Positions 8,333-15,028 of a stretch of DNA of 21,133 bases are shown here, in pieces. The DNA is from a virus, in IMG/VR virus record IMGVR_UViG_3300033156_000787, positions 1 through 21,133 of that record. One strand, written 5' to 3'. The translations under genes and the position numbers were made by a program. Each line of letters starts with the position of its first letter. Position 1 is the first letter of the stretch. Below the pieces are notes generated by a model. It was not told the DNA's origin and made no database searches. It saw nothing but the letters and a program-made list of their open reading frames with translations.

Positions 8333-8364
8333 GGGGGCACAATTAATTGCCCCCTCCGCTTTTT
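8333..8364 (+). terminator. Intrinsic terminator after the capsid gene
   Basis: GGGGGCA (8333-8339) pairs with TGCCCCC (8348-8354) across an 8-base A/T-rich loop, followed within six bases by a run of five T (8360-8364). It lies 7 bases after the capsid stop and 13 bases before the next start. The U-run is short, so partial termination with read-through to the tail genes is plausible. Confidence 0.75.
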
Positions 8365-8376
8365 GGGAGTGATTGA

Positions 8377-8727
8377 ATGACAGTTGAAGAGTTGAGACTG
8401 ACTTTAAGCGAACAATTTCAAAAATTATCCGGCGCGATATTGCCAGATGACGCTGTGCTTGGAAATTTCTTTGAAGAAGCCAAGATATTTGTATCTAACT
8501 TTGTTCAAGTAGATTCGAATGCTGAGCGTATTCTTTACCCTTTATACGTAGCTACTAAATTGTTAGAAAGAAATGGACTTTTTGATCTCGCAGATAAATA
8601 TTGGCAAAGATTCAAAGAAACTCTCCAATTGCTGAGTGGACAAGCAATAACCGAACCCACGAGAAGTGATATTACCGTGCAAAGCGATGAAAGAGTATTT
8701 GATGAAACAGAATTAGAGAAGTGGTAG
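8377..8727 (+). CDS. Probable head-tail connector (gp6-like adaptor)
   Basis: 116 residues, all-helical in appearance, with a long central helix pair (LGNFFEEAKIFVSNFV; LYPLYVATKLLERNGLFDLA) and a polar C-terminal tail. Size, helical content and place directly after the major capsid gene fit the small adaptor proteins that dock on the portal and receive the tail (gp6/gp15 type). No catalytic motif. GGGAGTGATTG precedes the ATG. It is the first gene after the terminator, so its dosage is probably lower than that of capsid. The assignment is by position and fold-like pattern, not by a specific motif. Confidence 0.55.
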   Translation: MTVEELRLTLSEQFQKLSGAILPDDAVLGNFFEEAKIFVSNFVQVDSNAERILYPLYVATKLLERNGLFDLADKYWQRFKETLQLLSGQAITEPTRSDITVQSDERVFDETELEKW

Positions 8728-8730
8728 CAT

Positions 8731-9159
8731 ATGGTGAAAATCTCTGTTGAGATTCATGATCGTGAGTTACAAAAATTACTTAGCAAATTAAGTAGCTTAG
8801 ATTTATCTGCTCCTATGAAAGATATATCCATATACATGAAATCATCTGTACTAAAAAACTTTGAAGCACAGGGGCGTCCTGAGAGATGGAAACCACTTTC
8901 ACCTGAATATGCAGAATGGAAAGCTAGGCATGGTTATTCATCTAAGATTCTTATACGTAAACACAGATTAATGCAATCTATTAGTGCGCGTTCAGGTACA
9001 AATTACGCAAGAATTTTTACAGGAGTCGATTATGGTATTTATCATCAACTCGGAACTAAGAAAATGCCCGCGAGACCATTTCTTGTGATACAAGATGAGG
9101 ATGTAGAAGTAGCTAAGAAAATTCTTCAATCTTTTGTGGAGAAGGTGGCAAGAGTATGA
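8731..9159 (+). CDS. Virion morphogenesis protein, Mu gpG / tail-completion type
   Basis: 142 residues. It matches the Phage_tail_S / virion morphogenesis family (Mu gpG-like, P2 gpS-like): an N-terminal strand-helix (ISVEIHDRELQKLLSKL), then the diagnostic GRPERWKPLSPEYAEWK (877-927), LIRKHRLMQSI, a GVDYGIYHQLGTKKMPARPF block, and a C-terminal helix. These proteins join head and tail or complete the neck. Conserved HQxG-x-ARPF residues are all present, so the gene looks intact. Start ATG 8731 follows the previous stop by 3 bases, and its own stop overlaps the next start (ATGA). Family confident; precise neck position is not decided by the sequence. Confidence 0.82.
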   Translation: MVKISVEIHDRELQKLLSKLSSLDLSAPMKDISIYMKSSVLKNFEAQGRPERWKPLSPEYAEWKARHGYSSKILIRKHRLMQSISARSGTNYARIFTGVDYGIYHQLGTKKMPARPFLVIQDEDVEVAKKILQSFVEKVARV

Positions 9160-9569
9160 GAGCTGAGATTTTGGAAATGATTCAGAACAAGTTAAAAGAA
9201 ATAAACTTAGATGCCGAGTTATTTGAACCTAACTGGGAAATTCCACATGCAACACCCGCTGTGTGGATAGAACTTGCTTCTGAAGAAATAAAAGAAGGTT
9301 TTTCAGCACAAGAACGAAAAATTCCAATAACAATTTTTATCGCTGAAAGAGTATTCGCTTCTAACTTTTATGAAGAACAGATAAATATGTTGAACTTAGC
9401 TGATCAAGTAGAAGAGTTATTAACTAACTATATTACCCAAGTACAAGAGAAGAAAATTGTGATAGAATATGCGGGTTGCTCTTATTTTTCAGAACAAGCA
9501 AGACAAGAAGAAGGCATGTTAACAATCTTAGCTATCGCGTTGAAATTTAAAGTTAAATTCAGGAGGTGA
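9156..9569 (+). CDS. Probable tail terminator protein
   Basis: 137 residues of alpha/beta character. An N-terminal helix (EILEMIQNKLKEI), a strand with AVWIEL, a KIPITIFIAER strand, a helix (EEQINMLNLADQVEELL) and a C-terminal TILAIALKFKVKF strand match the pattern of the small tail-completion/terminator fold (gpU, gp17 and Mu gp37-like proteins) that caps the tail tube at its head-proximal end. It sits between the gpG-like gene and the tail tube gene, the usual site. ATGA overlap with the upstream gene suggests coupled translation. No sequence motif proves the family, so this remains an inference from fold pattern and order. Confidence 0.6.
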   Translation: MRAEILEMIQNKLKEINLDAELFEPNWEIPHATPAVWIELASEEIKEGFSAQERKIPITIFIAERVFASNFYEEQINMLNLADQVEELLTNYITQVQEKKIVIEYAGCSYFSEQARQEEGMLTILAIALKFKVKFRR

Positions 9570-9575
9570 AATTAG

Positions 9576-10553
9576 ATGAGTATAACACCTGAAGAAGTGA
9601 AACTTGTACTTCCACAAGCTGAATTTGTTAGAACAATATCTCCAAGTGGTACAACTGAAATAACCAAGCGAATTGGTATAGGAGGTTTAACCCGTTCTAA
9701 GTTTCTTACACATGCGATTAGTGTAGATATGGAAGGCGATATTACATCTCCCAACCTTATTAAAGCTTTGTTGGGGAATACTGAAATGACTATAGATATA
9801 CACGATTTGGAAGTTTCTGGTGCTTTGTGTGAATCAATTGATATTGGTATTACAGCAACTGACCCTGTTACTTTTAGTGCTTCTTTGCAGGCTAAGAATA
9901 TTAGCACAATATCACCGGGAACACCTACAGAACCGGACGAGTTGTTCACAAAGGCAGAAGGAATTATCGCAATTAACGGATCGCCTACCGATATAAACGA
10001 GCTATCTTTAAGTCTCGAAAGAGATTTAGAGGCTGTCTACGGTGGAACAGGTGCGACTGTTTCTGAGCGTATGAAACCCACAAGCTTCAAAATAGGTACT
10101 TGGGAGTATTCGGGTGATTTTTCCATTGAACCCAGCACGCTCTCAGATATTATTAAACTTTGGGATCCCACAGACACTAAATGGAATATCGTTGCTCAGT
10201 TTATAGATGCTGTTACAAGTTCACATACATTCGGCTTTGTACTAAGAAATATAGTTATAAGTGAAACTGGCGGAGATGTATCAGCGGAAGAAATTACTGC
10301 CTCGCGTTCTTTTGAAGCCGAAGCTTTCGAGGTTGGTGAGGTAGCTTCTGAATCATTCGTTGGTGATGGAACAACGACAGATTATGTTCTAACAGATACA
10401 CCTTTAGCTAATTCTGTTCTTGCTAAGGTAGCAGATACTTATACTACAGATTTTACCGTTGATTATGGAACAAAAACAGTTACATTTGGGACAGCACCCG
10501 GAGATGGCGATGACATAGTAATTACTTATCTCACGGAGGTGGTTTTGTCATGA
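9576..10553 (+). CDS. Major tail tube protein with a C-terminal beta module
   Basis: 325 residues with alternating beta strands. It stands immediately upstream of the tail assembly chaperone and tape measure, which is the tube-protein slot of siphoviruses. The N-terminal 260 residues contain repeated strand patterns (KFLTHAISVDMEGDIT, SLSLERDLEAVYGG, PTSFKIGTWEYSGDFSIEP) of the tube fold, with two symmetric halves. Residues 261-325 (FVGDGTTTDYVL ... DFTVDYGTKTVTFGTAP) form an add-on module that probably projects from the tail surface; the same module occurs in the decoration protein and in a 164-residue tail protein. AGGAGGTG precedes the ATG. No sheath gene is present, supporting a non-contractile tail. 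The family call rests on context plus strand pattern. Confidence 0.75.
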   Translation: MSITPEEVKLVLPQAEFVRTISPSGTTEITKRIGIGGLTRSKFLTHAISVDMEGDITSPNLIKALLGNTEMTIDIHDLEVSGALCESIDIGITATDPVTFSASLQAKNISTISPGTPTEPDELFTKAEGIIAINGSPTDINELSLSLERDLEAVYGGTGATVSERMKPTSFKIGTWEYSGDFSIEPSTLSDIIKLWDPTDTKWNIVAQFIDAVTSSHTFGFVLRNIVISETGGDVSAEEITASRSFEAEAFEVGEVASESFVGDGTTTDYVLTDTPLANSVLAKVADTYTTDFTVDYGTKTVTFGTAPGDGDDIVITYLTEVVLS

Positions 10554-10861
10554 TCTTTATCCCAGATTCAGTAGTTGAGTATGAGATAGACGGCGCAACA
10601 TTCAAGCTCCGTCCGCTCTCAGGTGAGGAAGTTCTGAAAATTCTTGGTAAAAAGGGATTTGATAAAAATCTTGATGCTGAGGTGGCGGCGGAATTAGTAC
10701 ATGCCAGTGTTCTTGAATTTTATTACGAGGGCAAAAGATATTCTAAAGACTTGATTTCTGCACTTAAAACTGATGTCTATCTCGCACTTTTACAAAAAGT
10801 TATGAGCTTAAATATGGAGGTAGATACAAAAAACTCACCCAATTTGAAAAAATTATCTTAG
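10550..10861 (+). CDS. Tail assembly chaperone, unshifted product (gpG-like)
   Basis: 103 residues, acidic/helical (FKLRPLSGEEVLKILGKK, AELVHASVLEFYYEGKRYS), ending at TAG 10859-10861. It sits between the tail tube and the tape measure, where tail assembly chaperones are found; these proteins coat the tape measure during tail polymerisation and are absent from the finished virion. GGAGGTGG precedes an ATG that overlaps the tube gene's stop. Near its 3' end it contains the canonical slippery heptamer at 10828-10834, so a fraction of ribosomes should make a longer product (see the -1 extension). The role is inferred from position and the frameshift signal together. Confidence 0.8.
   Translation: MIFIPDSVVEYEIDGATFKLRPLSGEEVLKILGKKGFDKNLDAEVAAELVHASVLEFYYEGKRYSKDLISALKTDVYLALLQKVMSLNMEVDTKNSPNLKKLS
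10828..10834 (+). other. Programmed -1 frameshift site, A AAA AAC
   Basis: In the chaperone frame the codons read ACA AAA AAC, giving the canonical X-XXY-YYZ heptamer. Slipping by -1 moves into a frame that stays open to 10950. A stem TGGGGTT/AACCCCA with a GGAA loop (10888-10905) lies 53 bases downstream, further than the usual stimulator distance. A second A-run at 10847-10852 (G AAA AAA) is a weaker alternative. Confidence 0.78.
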
Positions 10862-10950
10862 TCATGATGAAAACACACGGATTACCTTGGGGTTGGAAAA
10901 CCCCATTTCGAACAATGTTAGCAGTCCTCCTATTAAAGGAGGGGTCGTAA
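10834..10950 (+). CDS. -1 frame extension of the tail assembly chaperone (GT-type product)
   Basis: This frame has no good independent start but continues the chaperone by 38 residues after slippage at 10828-10834: LTQFEKIILVMMKTHGLPWG and on to LLLKEGS, ending at TAA 10948-10950, just before the tape measure ATG at 10951. The fused protein would be about 133 residues (95 from the upstream frame). The lambda gpG/gpGT pair works this way: both forms are needed, and the T domain binds tail tube. The short downstream part is smaller than lambda T, but such short extensions exist in other phages. The AAAGGAGGGG of the tape measure lies inside it. Confidence 0.72.
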   Translation, partial: LTQFEKIILVMMKTHGLPWGWKTPFRTMLAVLLLKEGS

Positions 10951-13332
10951 ATGGCGGCGACTGTTGAAATAGTTATCAAAGCTGTAGATCAGATGTCGCA
11001 AGTTTTAGATCAAGTTAGACAAAAAACGAAGAATCTTAGAGAAGTAGGAACTACTTTTCAAAAAGTCGGTTTAGGTTTAACTGCTGTCGGCGGTGCAATT
11101 TCAGCGGGAATAGGTATGGCTGTAAAAACTTTTGAAGAATTCGAATATGCTATGAAAAATGTTCAAGCTGTATCTGGTGCTACTGGAGAGGAACTAACAA
11201 TATTAGAAGAAAAAGCACGGGAGATGGGAGCAAGCACAGTATTCTCTGCTAAAGAGGCGGCAGACGCAATGTATTATCTCGCGTCAGCTGGTATGAAAAC
11301 TCAGGATATTGTTAGTTCCTTAAATGGTGTCTTACAGCTTGCCGCGGCGACACAATCCGATCTTGCATTTGCCTCTCAAACTATTACCGCGTCATTGTCT
11401 CAATTTGGTTTATCCGCTGAACAAGCCGGCAGAGTCGCTGATGTATTTGCTTCTGCGATCTCTAATTCTCAAGCCACCTTGGAAAAATTAGCTAATTCTA
11501 TGCGTTATGTGGGCCCCGTCGCTAACTCGCTTGGAATGAGTCTTGAAGAGACAACCGCCACATTAATGGCATTATATAATGCCGGGTATAGAGGAGAACA
11601 AGCTGGTACTATACTGCGTGGTGCTTTCTCGGCATTGCTTTCACCATCTAAATCAGTTAGAGAAGCAATAAATAGCTTGGGGCTTGAACTTCAAGATTTA
11701 AATCCCACAGTACACAGTGTTGCTGAAATAATCGATACTTTGGCTAAAGCCGGTGCAGATACAGCAGATGTCATTCAAATATTTGGAAGAGAAGCGGGAC
11801 CGGGAGTAGCCGCGCTTATTCAGCAAGGCGGGGATGCTATACGTAAATATACATCCGCTTTAAAAAGCGCTGGTGGAACTGCACAAAATGTAGCAGAAAC
11901 CCAGATGGATTCACTACATGGGCAGTTAAAGATACTTCGTTCTGCTTTTCAGGAAATGCAAATCGCAATTGGAGAAGCAGTTTTACCCACTATAAGTGCT
12001 TTTGTTGAGAAAATAACAAGTTTAATTAACTGGTTTAATCAGTTACCTGAACCTATAAAAAACGCGATAACTAACATGACGATGTGGGGCAGTGCGATAT
12101 TGACTGTGTCCGGTGGCGCTTCACTGCTTATTGGTACAATTATGAAAATGATCGCTACATTTAAAGAATTTGGAAGTATGCTCAGCCTCTTAACAGGAAA
12201 TGTTAGCAAACTTAGTGGTGTCTTTACCTTATTAAAAACAGTATCTTTAAGCGCCGCTAAAGGAATAGGGAGCGCACTAAGTTTCTTAGCCACGAATCCT
12301 CAATGGCTTCTGCTCGCTGCTACTATAGCAGGAATAATCATAATTATAAAAGCGATTATTGAGCATTGGGATGAGGTAGTTGCGTTTTTCAAAAAGACCT
12401 TAAAAGTTATTGTTAATATTTTTTCCGCAGCTTGGAATGCGATAAAGAAAGTCGCTTTATTTGTTGTTGATCTCATCGTTCAAGATTGGAAAAACTTTGT
12501 TAGAGAATGGCAGAGAATATGGGAAGCGATAAAAAAAGTTGCAGAAATTATCTGGAATTTCTTAAAAGAAATTGCAATTGCGGTAGCAGATTATATTACT
12601 AAACGCTGGAAAGCTTTTGTAGAATTTTGGAAATCCGCCTGGAACGTTATAAAAAGCATTGCAGAATACGTTTGGAAAGGAATTAAGCTTGTAGCAGAGG
12701 CGGTTATTACTTTTCTAACTGCGCGTTGGACTGCTTTTGCTAAATTCTGGCAAGCAACTTGGGATGTAATAAAAAAAGTGGCGGGTGCTGTATGGAACTT
12801 TTTAAAGGCTATTGCTGAAGCGGTTGCAATGTTTATAACAGAGAGATGGAAAGCATTTGCTGAATTTTGGAAAAAACTTTGGGAAGGGATACAACGAGTC
12901 GCAACTGCGATTTGGAATGCTATCAAAAAGGCTGGCGAAGCTGTTGTTAATGCGTTGAAAAGTATTTGGGAAGGTTTTGCCAACTTCTGGAAAAAACTTT
13001 GGGACGGCTTAAAGAATTTCGTTCTAAAAATCTGGGACGGTATTAAAGGCGCGGCAAAGAAAGTTAGCGATTCACTTGTTGGCCATTCGATTATACCTGA
13101 TATGATCGACCAGATTATAAAAGAGTTTAAGCGTCTATCCGAAGCAGAGAATATGATAGAAAATATTGAGGATAGATTCGATAATCTGAGTAAAATAAAA
13201 TTAGGTGGTATGCAATTAGGTACAGCAGGAGCACAAAGAGTTTCTAACAGAGTTAATGTAGCAGTTAATGTGCGAGAACCTTCAGAACTAACAGATGTTC
13301 TACGAAATATAATGCGAGGTGTGATGACATGA
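10951..13332 (+). CDS. Tail tape measure protein (TP901 type)
   Basis: 793 residues. It sets tail length and is ejected with the DNA; at about 1.5 angstrom per residue it would give a tail near 120 nm. Residues about 70-270 match the PhageMin_Tail/TP901 core (GATGEELTILEEKAREMG, YYLASAGMKTQDI, GYRGEQAGTILRGAF, GREAGPGVAAL). Two hydrophobic segments follow, about 376-400 and 452-470 (WLLLAATIAGIIIIIKAII), which may insert in the host membrane. Residues 473 to about 710 are five full 40-residue repeats and a partial sixth, each starting with Trp. The gene starts directly after the chaperone extension stop behind AAAGGAGGGG. Length and domain order are typical; the Trp repeats are unusual in regularity. 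Confidence 0.92.
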   Translation: MAATVEIVIKAVDQMSQVLDQVRQKTKNLREVGTTFQKVGLGLTAVGGAISAGIGMAVKTFEEFEYAMKNVQAVSGATGEELTILEEKAREMGASTVFSAKEAADAMYYLASAGMKTQDIVSSLNGVLQLAAATQSDLAFASQTITASLSQFGLSAEQAGRVADVFASAISNSQATLEKLANSMRYVGPVANSLGMSLEETTATLMALYNAGYRGEQAGTILRGAFSALLSPSKSVREAINSLGLELQDLNPTVHSVAEIIDTLAKAGADTADVIQIFGREAGPGVAALIQQGGDAIRKYTSALKSAGGTAQNVAETQMDSLHGQLKILRSAFQEMQIAIGEAVLPTISAFVEKITSLINWFNQLPEPIKNAITNMTMWGSAILTVSGGASLLIGTIMKMIATFKEFGSMLSLLTGNVSKLSGVFTLLKTVSLSAAKGIGSALSFLATNPQWLLLAATIAGIIIIIKAIIEHWDEVVAFFKKTLKVIVNIFSAAWNAIKKVALFVVDLIVQDWKNFVREWQRIWEAIKKVAEIIWNFLKEIAIAVADYITKRWKAFVEFWKSAWNVIKSIAEYVWKGIKLVAEAVITFLTARWTAFAKFWQATWDVIKKVAGAVWNFLKAIAEAVAMFITERWKAFAEFWKKLWEGIQRVATAIWNAIKKAGEAVVNALKSIWEGFANFWKKLWDGLKNFVLKIWDGIKGAAKKVSDSLVGHSIIPDMIDQIIKEFKRLSEAENMIENIEDRFDNLSKIKLGGMQLGTAGAQRVSNRVNVAVNVREPSELTDVLRNIMRGVMT
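12367..13080 (+). repeat. 120-bp tandem repeat (40-residue Trp-rich units) in the tape measure gene
   Basis: Units begin with TGG codons at exactly 12367, 12487, 12607, 12727, 12847 and 12967, a perfect 120-bp spacing. Each reads roughly W-x-x-F-x-x-F-W-x-x-x-W-x-x-I-K-x-V-A-x-x-(V/I)-W-x-x-I/L-K and then a hydrophobic helix ending near ITxR. DNA identity between units is moderate, while the Trp and Lys positions are preserved, so the protein repeat is maintained by selection. Confidence 0.9.
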
Positions 13333-13787
13333 CAATAAGCAATGCACCCGCAAATTGGACAATAAACATGCGCACAATTCAGTTTAAAATAGAAGATGGC
13401 TTAAATATTCTTACGGGTTCTTTTGAAGCAGTTGCAACTGAAAAACCCTCAACATATCCATCGATGACCTTAGAATTTGCAGGCAGGACGTTTCCTATTC
13501 AGGTAGTTAGCATTACCGCTCAGCAAAAGGAAAACTGCTGGAGTTTAGCATGCGATTTTGAGGAAGCAGGACGAGAAGCGCTTTTGACCAAGAACATCAG
13601 TATCGGCTTTGTTTATCTATCCGCACAGGAGATTCTTGACTTGCTTGTGGAAAAAGAGATTGCTACAAAGAATATTGACGCATTTCTTGGAGATGCAAAA
13701 ATGTCATTCCAATTCCAAGGTACGATAGAAAATCTTATACAGAATTTCGCTCGTATCTTGGGCGTTAACGTCAGGTGGGTGAGGTAA
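13329..13787 (+). CDS. Tail-tip protein, hub-like N-terminal region (tentative)
   Basis: 152 residues following the tape measure, where distal tail and hub proteins are coded. The first 80 residues are beta-rich (TIQFKIEDGLNILTGSFEA; FAGRTFPIQVVSIT). The C-terminal part, LSAQEILDLLVEKEIATK then MSFQFQGTIENLIQNFARIL and GVNVRWV, resembles the segment of Mu gp44/tail-hub proteins where a helix pair precedes a 'W-W' strand. A full hub would be longer and would continue into a C-terminal half, which is missing here; the protein two genes downstream has a hub-like C terminus. ATGA overlap with the tape measure gene. I rate the family as possible, not proven. Confidence 0.45.
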   Translation: MTISNAPANWTINMRTIQFKIEDGLNILTGSFEAVATEKPSTYPSMTLEFAGRTFPIQVVSITAQQKENCWSLACDFEEAGREALLTKNISIGFVYLSAQEILDLLVEKEIATKNIDAFLGDAKMSFQFQGTIENLIQNFARILGVNVRWVR

Positions 13788-13789
13788 AG

Positions 13790-15013
13790 GTGCGAGGCTT
13801 TAAGAAAGAGGGTTATATATATGGCTCTTTTCCGACTCAAATTACAAATTACCATTGGATTTGGAATTCAGATGGCTCCTTTTTCTCAGATAATTCTCAT
13901 ATTTACGAGGTAAATGATACCGAACATACTACACCGGTTGATATTATATCCTTTATCGTCATCGATGATACTCATCATCTTATAAAGTATCACAAAGACG
14001 ATAATATCAAGATCGGCATTTTAGTTGTAAACGATCCCGTTGGGCACTCGCTCGAGATAGATGGAATCTTGCCGATTGGAATCCTACCCGCTCCCCTCTC
14101 TTACCCCGAGAATCCTGGAGACCCCTATTTTCGCTATCCTACTAACGCAGTTGTCGCTCCAGACCCCGAATATGACCGTGCTATATTCACCTGCACATGC
14201 CCTCGCACAGCATATATGCCCACACTTGAGAAAGTCGGGATAAACTTTTCAACAGGCGAATTAACAAGAGCAAAATCATATATCTTATACGATGGTGACG
14301 ACACCTATCCCGCCTTGGGAAGCAACTTATACATGGCTGGTACAGACAACTATGTTTATATTCCTATTCTGATACCAGGAAATAGTAAGTTAACTTATTA
14401 CAAAGTACCTCTGAGCGCAGATAGCAAGACGCTTTTGCAGTCTAACATCGATGTCAATGCATCAGGACCAATTACTGGTGCAACACCATATCGAAATGGA
14501 TTCTTGAAAACAAAAGATAAAATGGTGATTTTTAATTGGACATTTAGCACGTTTCCTTTTACATTGCATTTTGTGAATTTCGTTGACACAGATAGCGGTT
14601 ATACCTCGGTTGATTTTTCTAATACCGACCCGGCATTTGCGGGGGCTGCTTCAGAAGCATCTACTAGTCCTCATAGCGCACAGGTAGGAGATAAATTTGT
14701 AGTGGCTAATAATGTCAGAGTCTACATCTCAGGACTCCACTATTATTTCTTTATAAACGTGCTTAATGATAATGGAGAACTCGAAAAATCTTTCACAATT
14801 TCAAGCCCCGCTTATTATAAAGTGCGTGAAGTGTGGGGTGGAGCCGATGGATATCTTTATATAGCCGGATACGACGATGACCTTTGGAGTTTACGTGTCT
14901 TCAAAGTCGATCTCGAAAACGAGACAATGGAAACAGAGCAACAATGGGACGATTTTGGTTTTGAAGGTGATATCTGCTTTGATGGAGACAATATTATTTT
15001 CTTAGAATATTGA
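13790..15013 (+). CDS. Uncharacterised tail protein, beta-propeller-like
   Basis: About 407 residues from a GTG at 13790, chosen because GAGGT (13781-13785) lies 4 bases upstream; an in-frame GTG at 13775 (412 residues) lacks a good ribosome binding site. I do not recognise the family. It is beta-rich with repeated 'Y/V-hydrophobic-x-G-xx-D/N' strand patterns (SNLYMAGTDNYVYIPIL; DKFVVANNVRVYISG; GYLYIAGYDDDLWSLRVFKV; DICFDGDNIIFLEY), which suggests a propeller or stacked-sheet fold. Aromatic and Asp-rich, with no signal peptide or catalytic motif. Higher G+C by eye than the portal-ligase region. Its place between a hub-like gene and another tail gene suggests a tail-tip or host-binding component. 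Confidence 0.55.
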   Translation: MRGFKKEGYIYGSFPTQITNYHWIWNSDGSFFSDNSHIYEVNDTEHTTPVDIISFIVIDDTHHLIKYHKDDNIKIGILVVNDPVGHSLEIDGILPIGILPAPLSYPENPGDPYFRYPTNAVVAPDPEYDRAIFTCTCPRTAYMPTLEKVGINFSTGELTRAKSYILYDGDDTYPALGSNLYMAGTDNYVYIPILIPGNSKLTYYKVPLSADSKTLLQSNIDVNASGPITGATPYRNGFLKTKDKMVIFNWTFSTFPFTLHFVNFVDTDSGYTSVDFSNTDPAFAGAASEASTSPHSAQVGDKFVVANNVRVYISGLHYYFFINVLNDNGELEKSFTISSPAYYKVREVWGGADGYLYIAGYDDDLWSLRVFKVDLENETMETEQQWDDFGFEGDICFDGDNIIFLEY

Positions 15014-15028
15014 GGAGAGGAGGAAAAT

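Noticed and set aside
10846-10852. G AAA AAA as the main slippery site
   Set aside because: The upstream A AAA AAC (10828-10834) is the canonical heptamer in the correct phase; the A-run is kept only as an alternative.
12591-12983. Minus-strand ORF over the tape measure repeats
   Set aside because: It mirrors the 120-bp Trp repeats (no ribosome binding site, no family).
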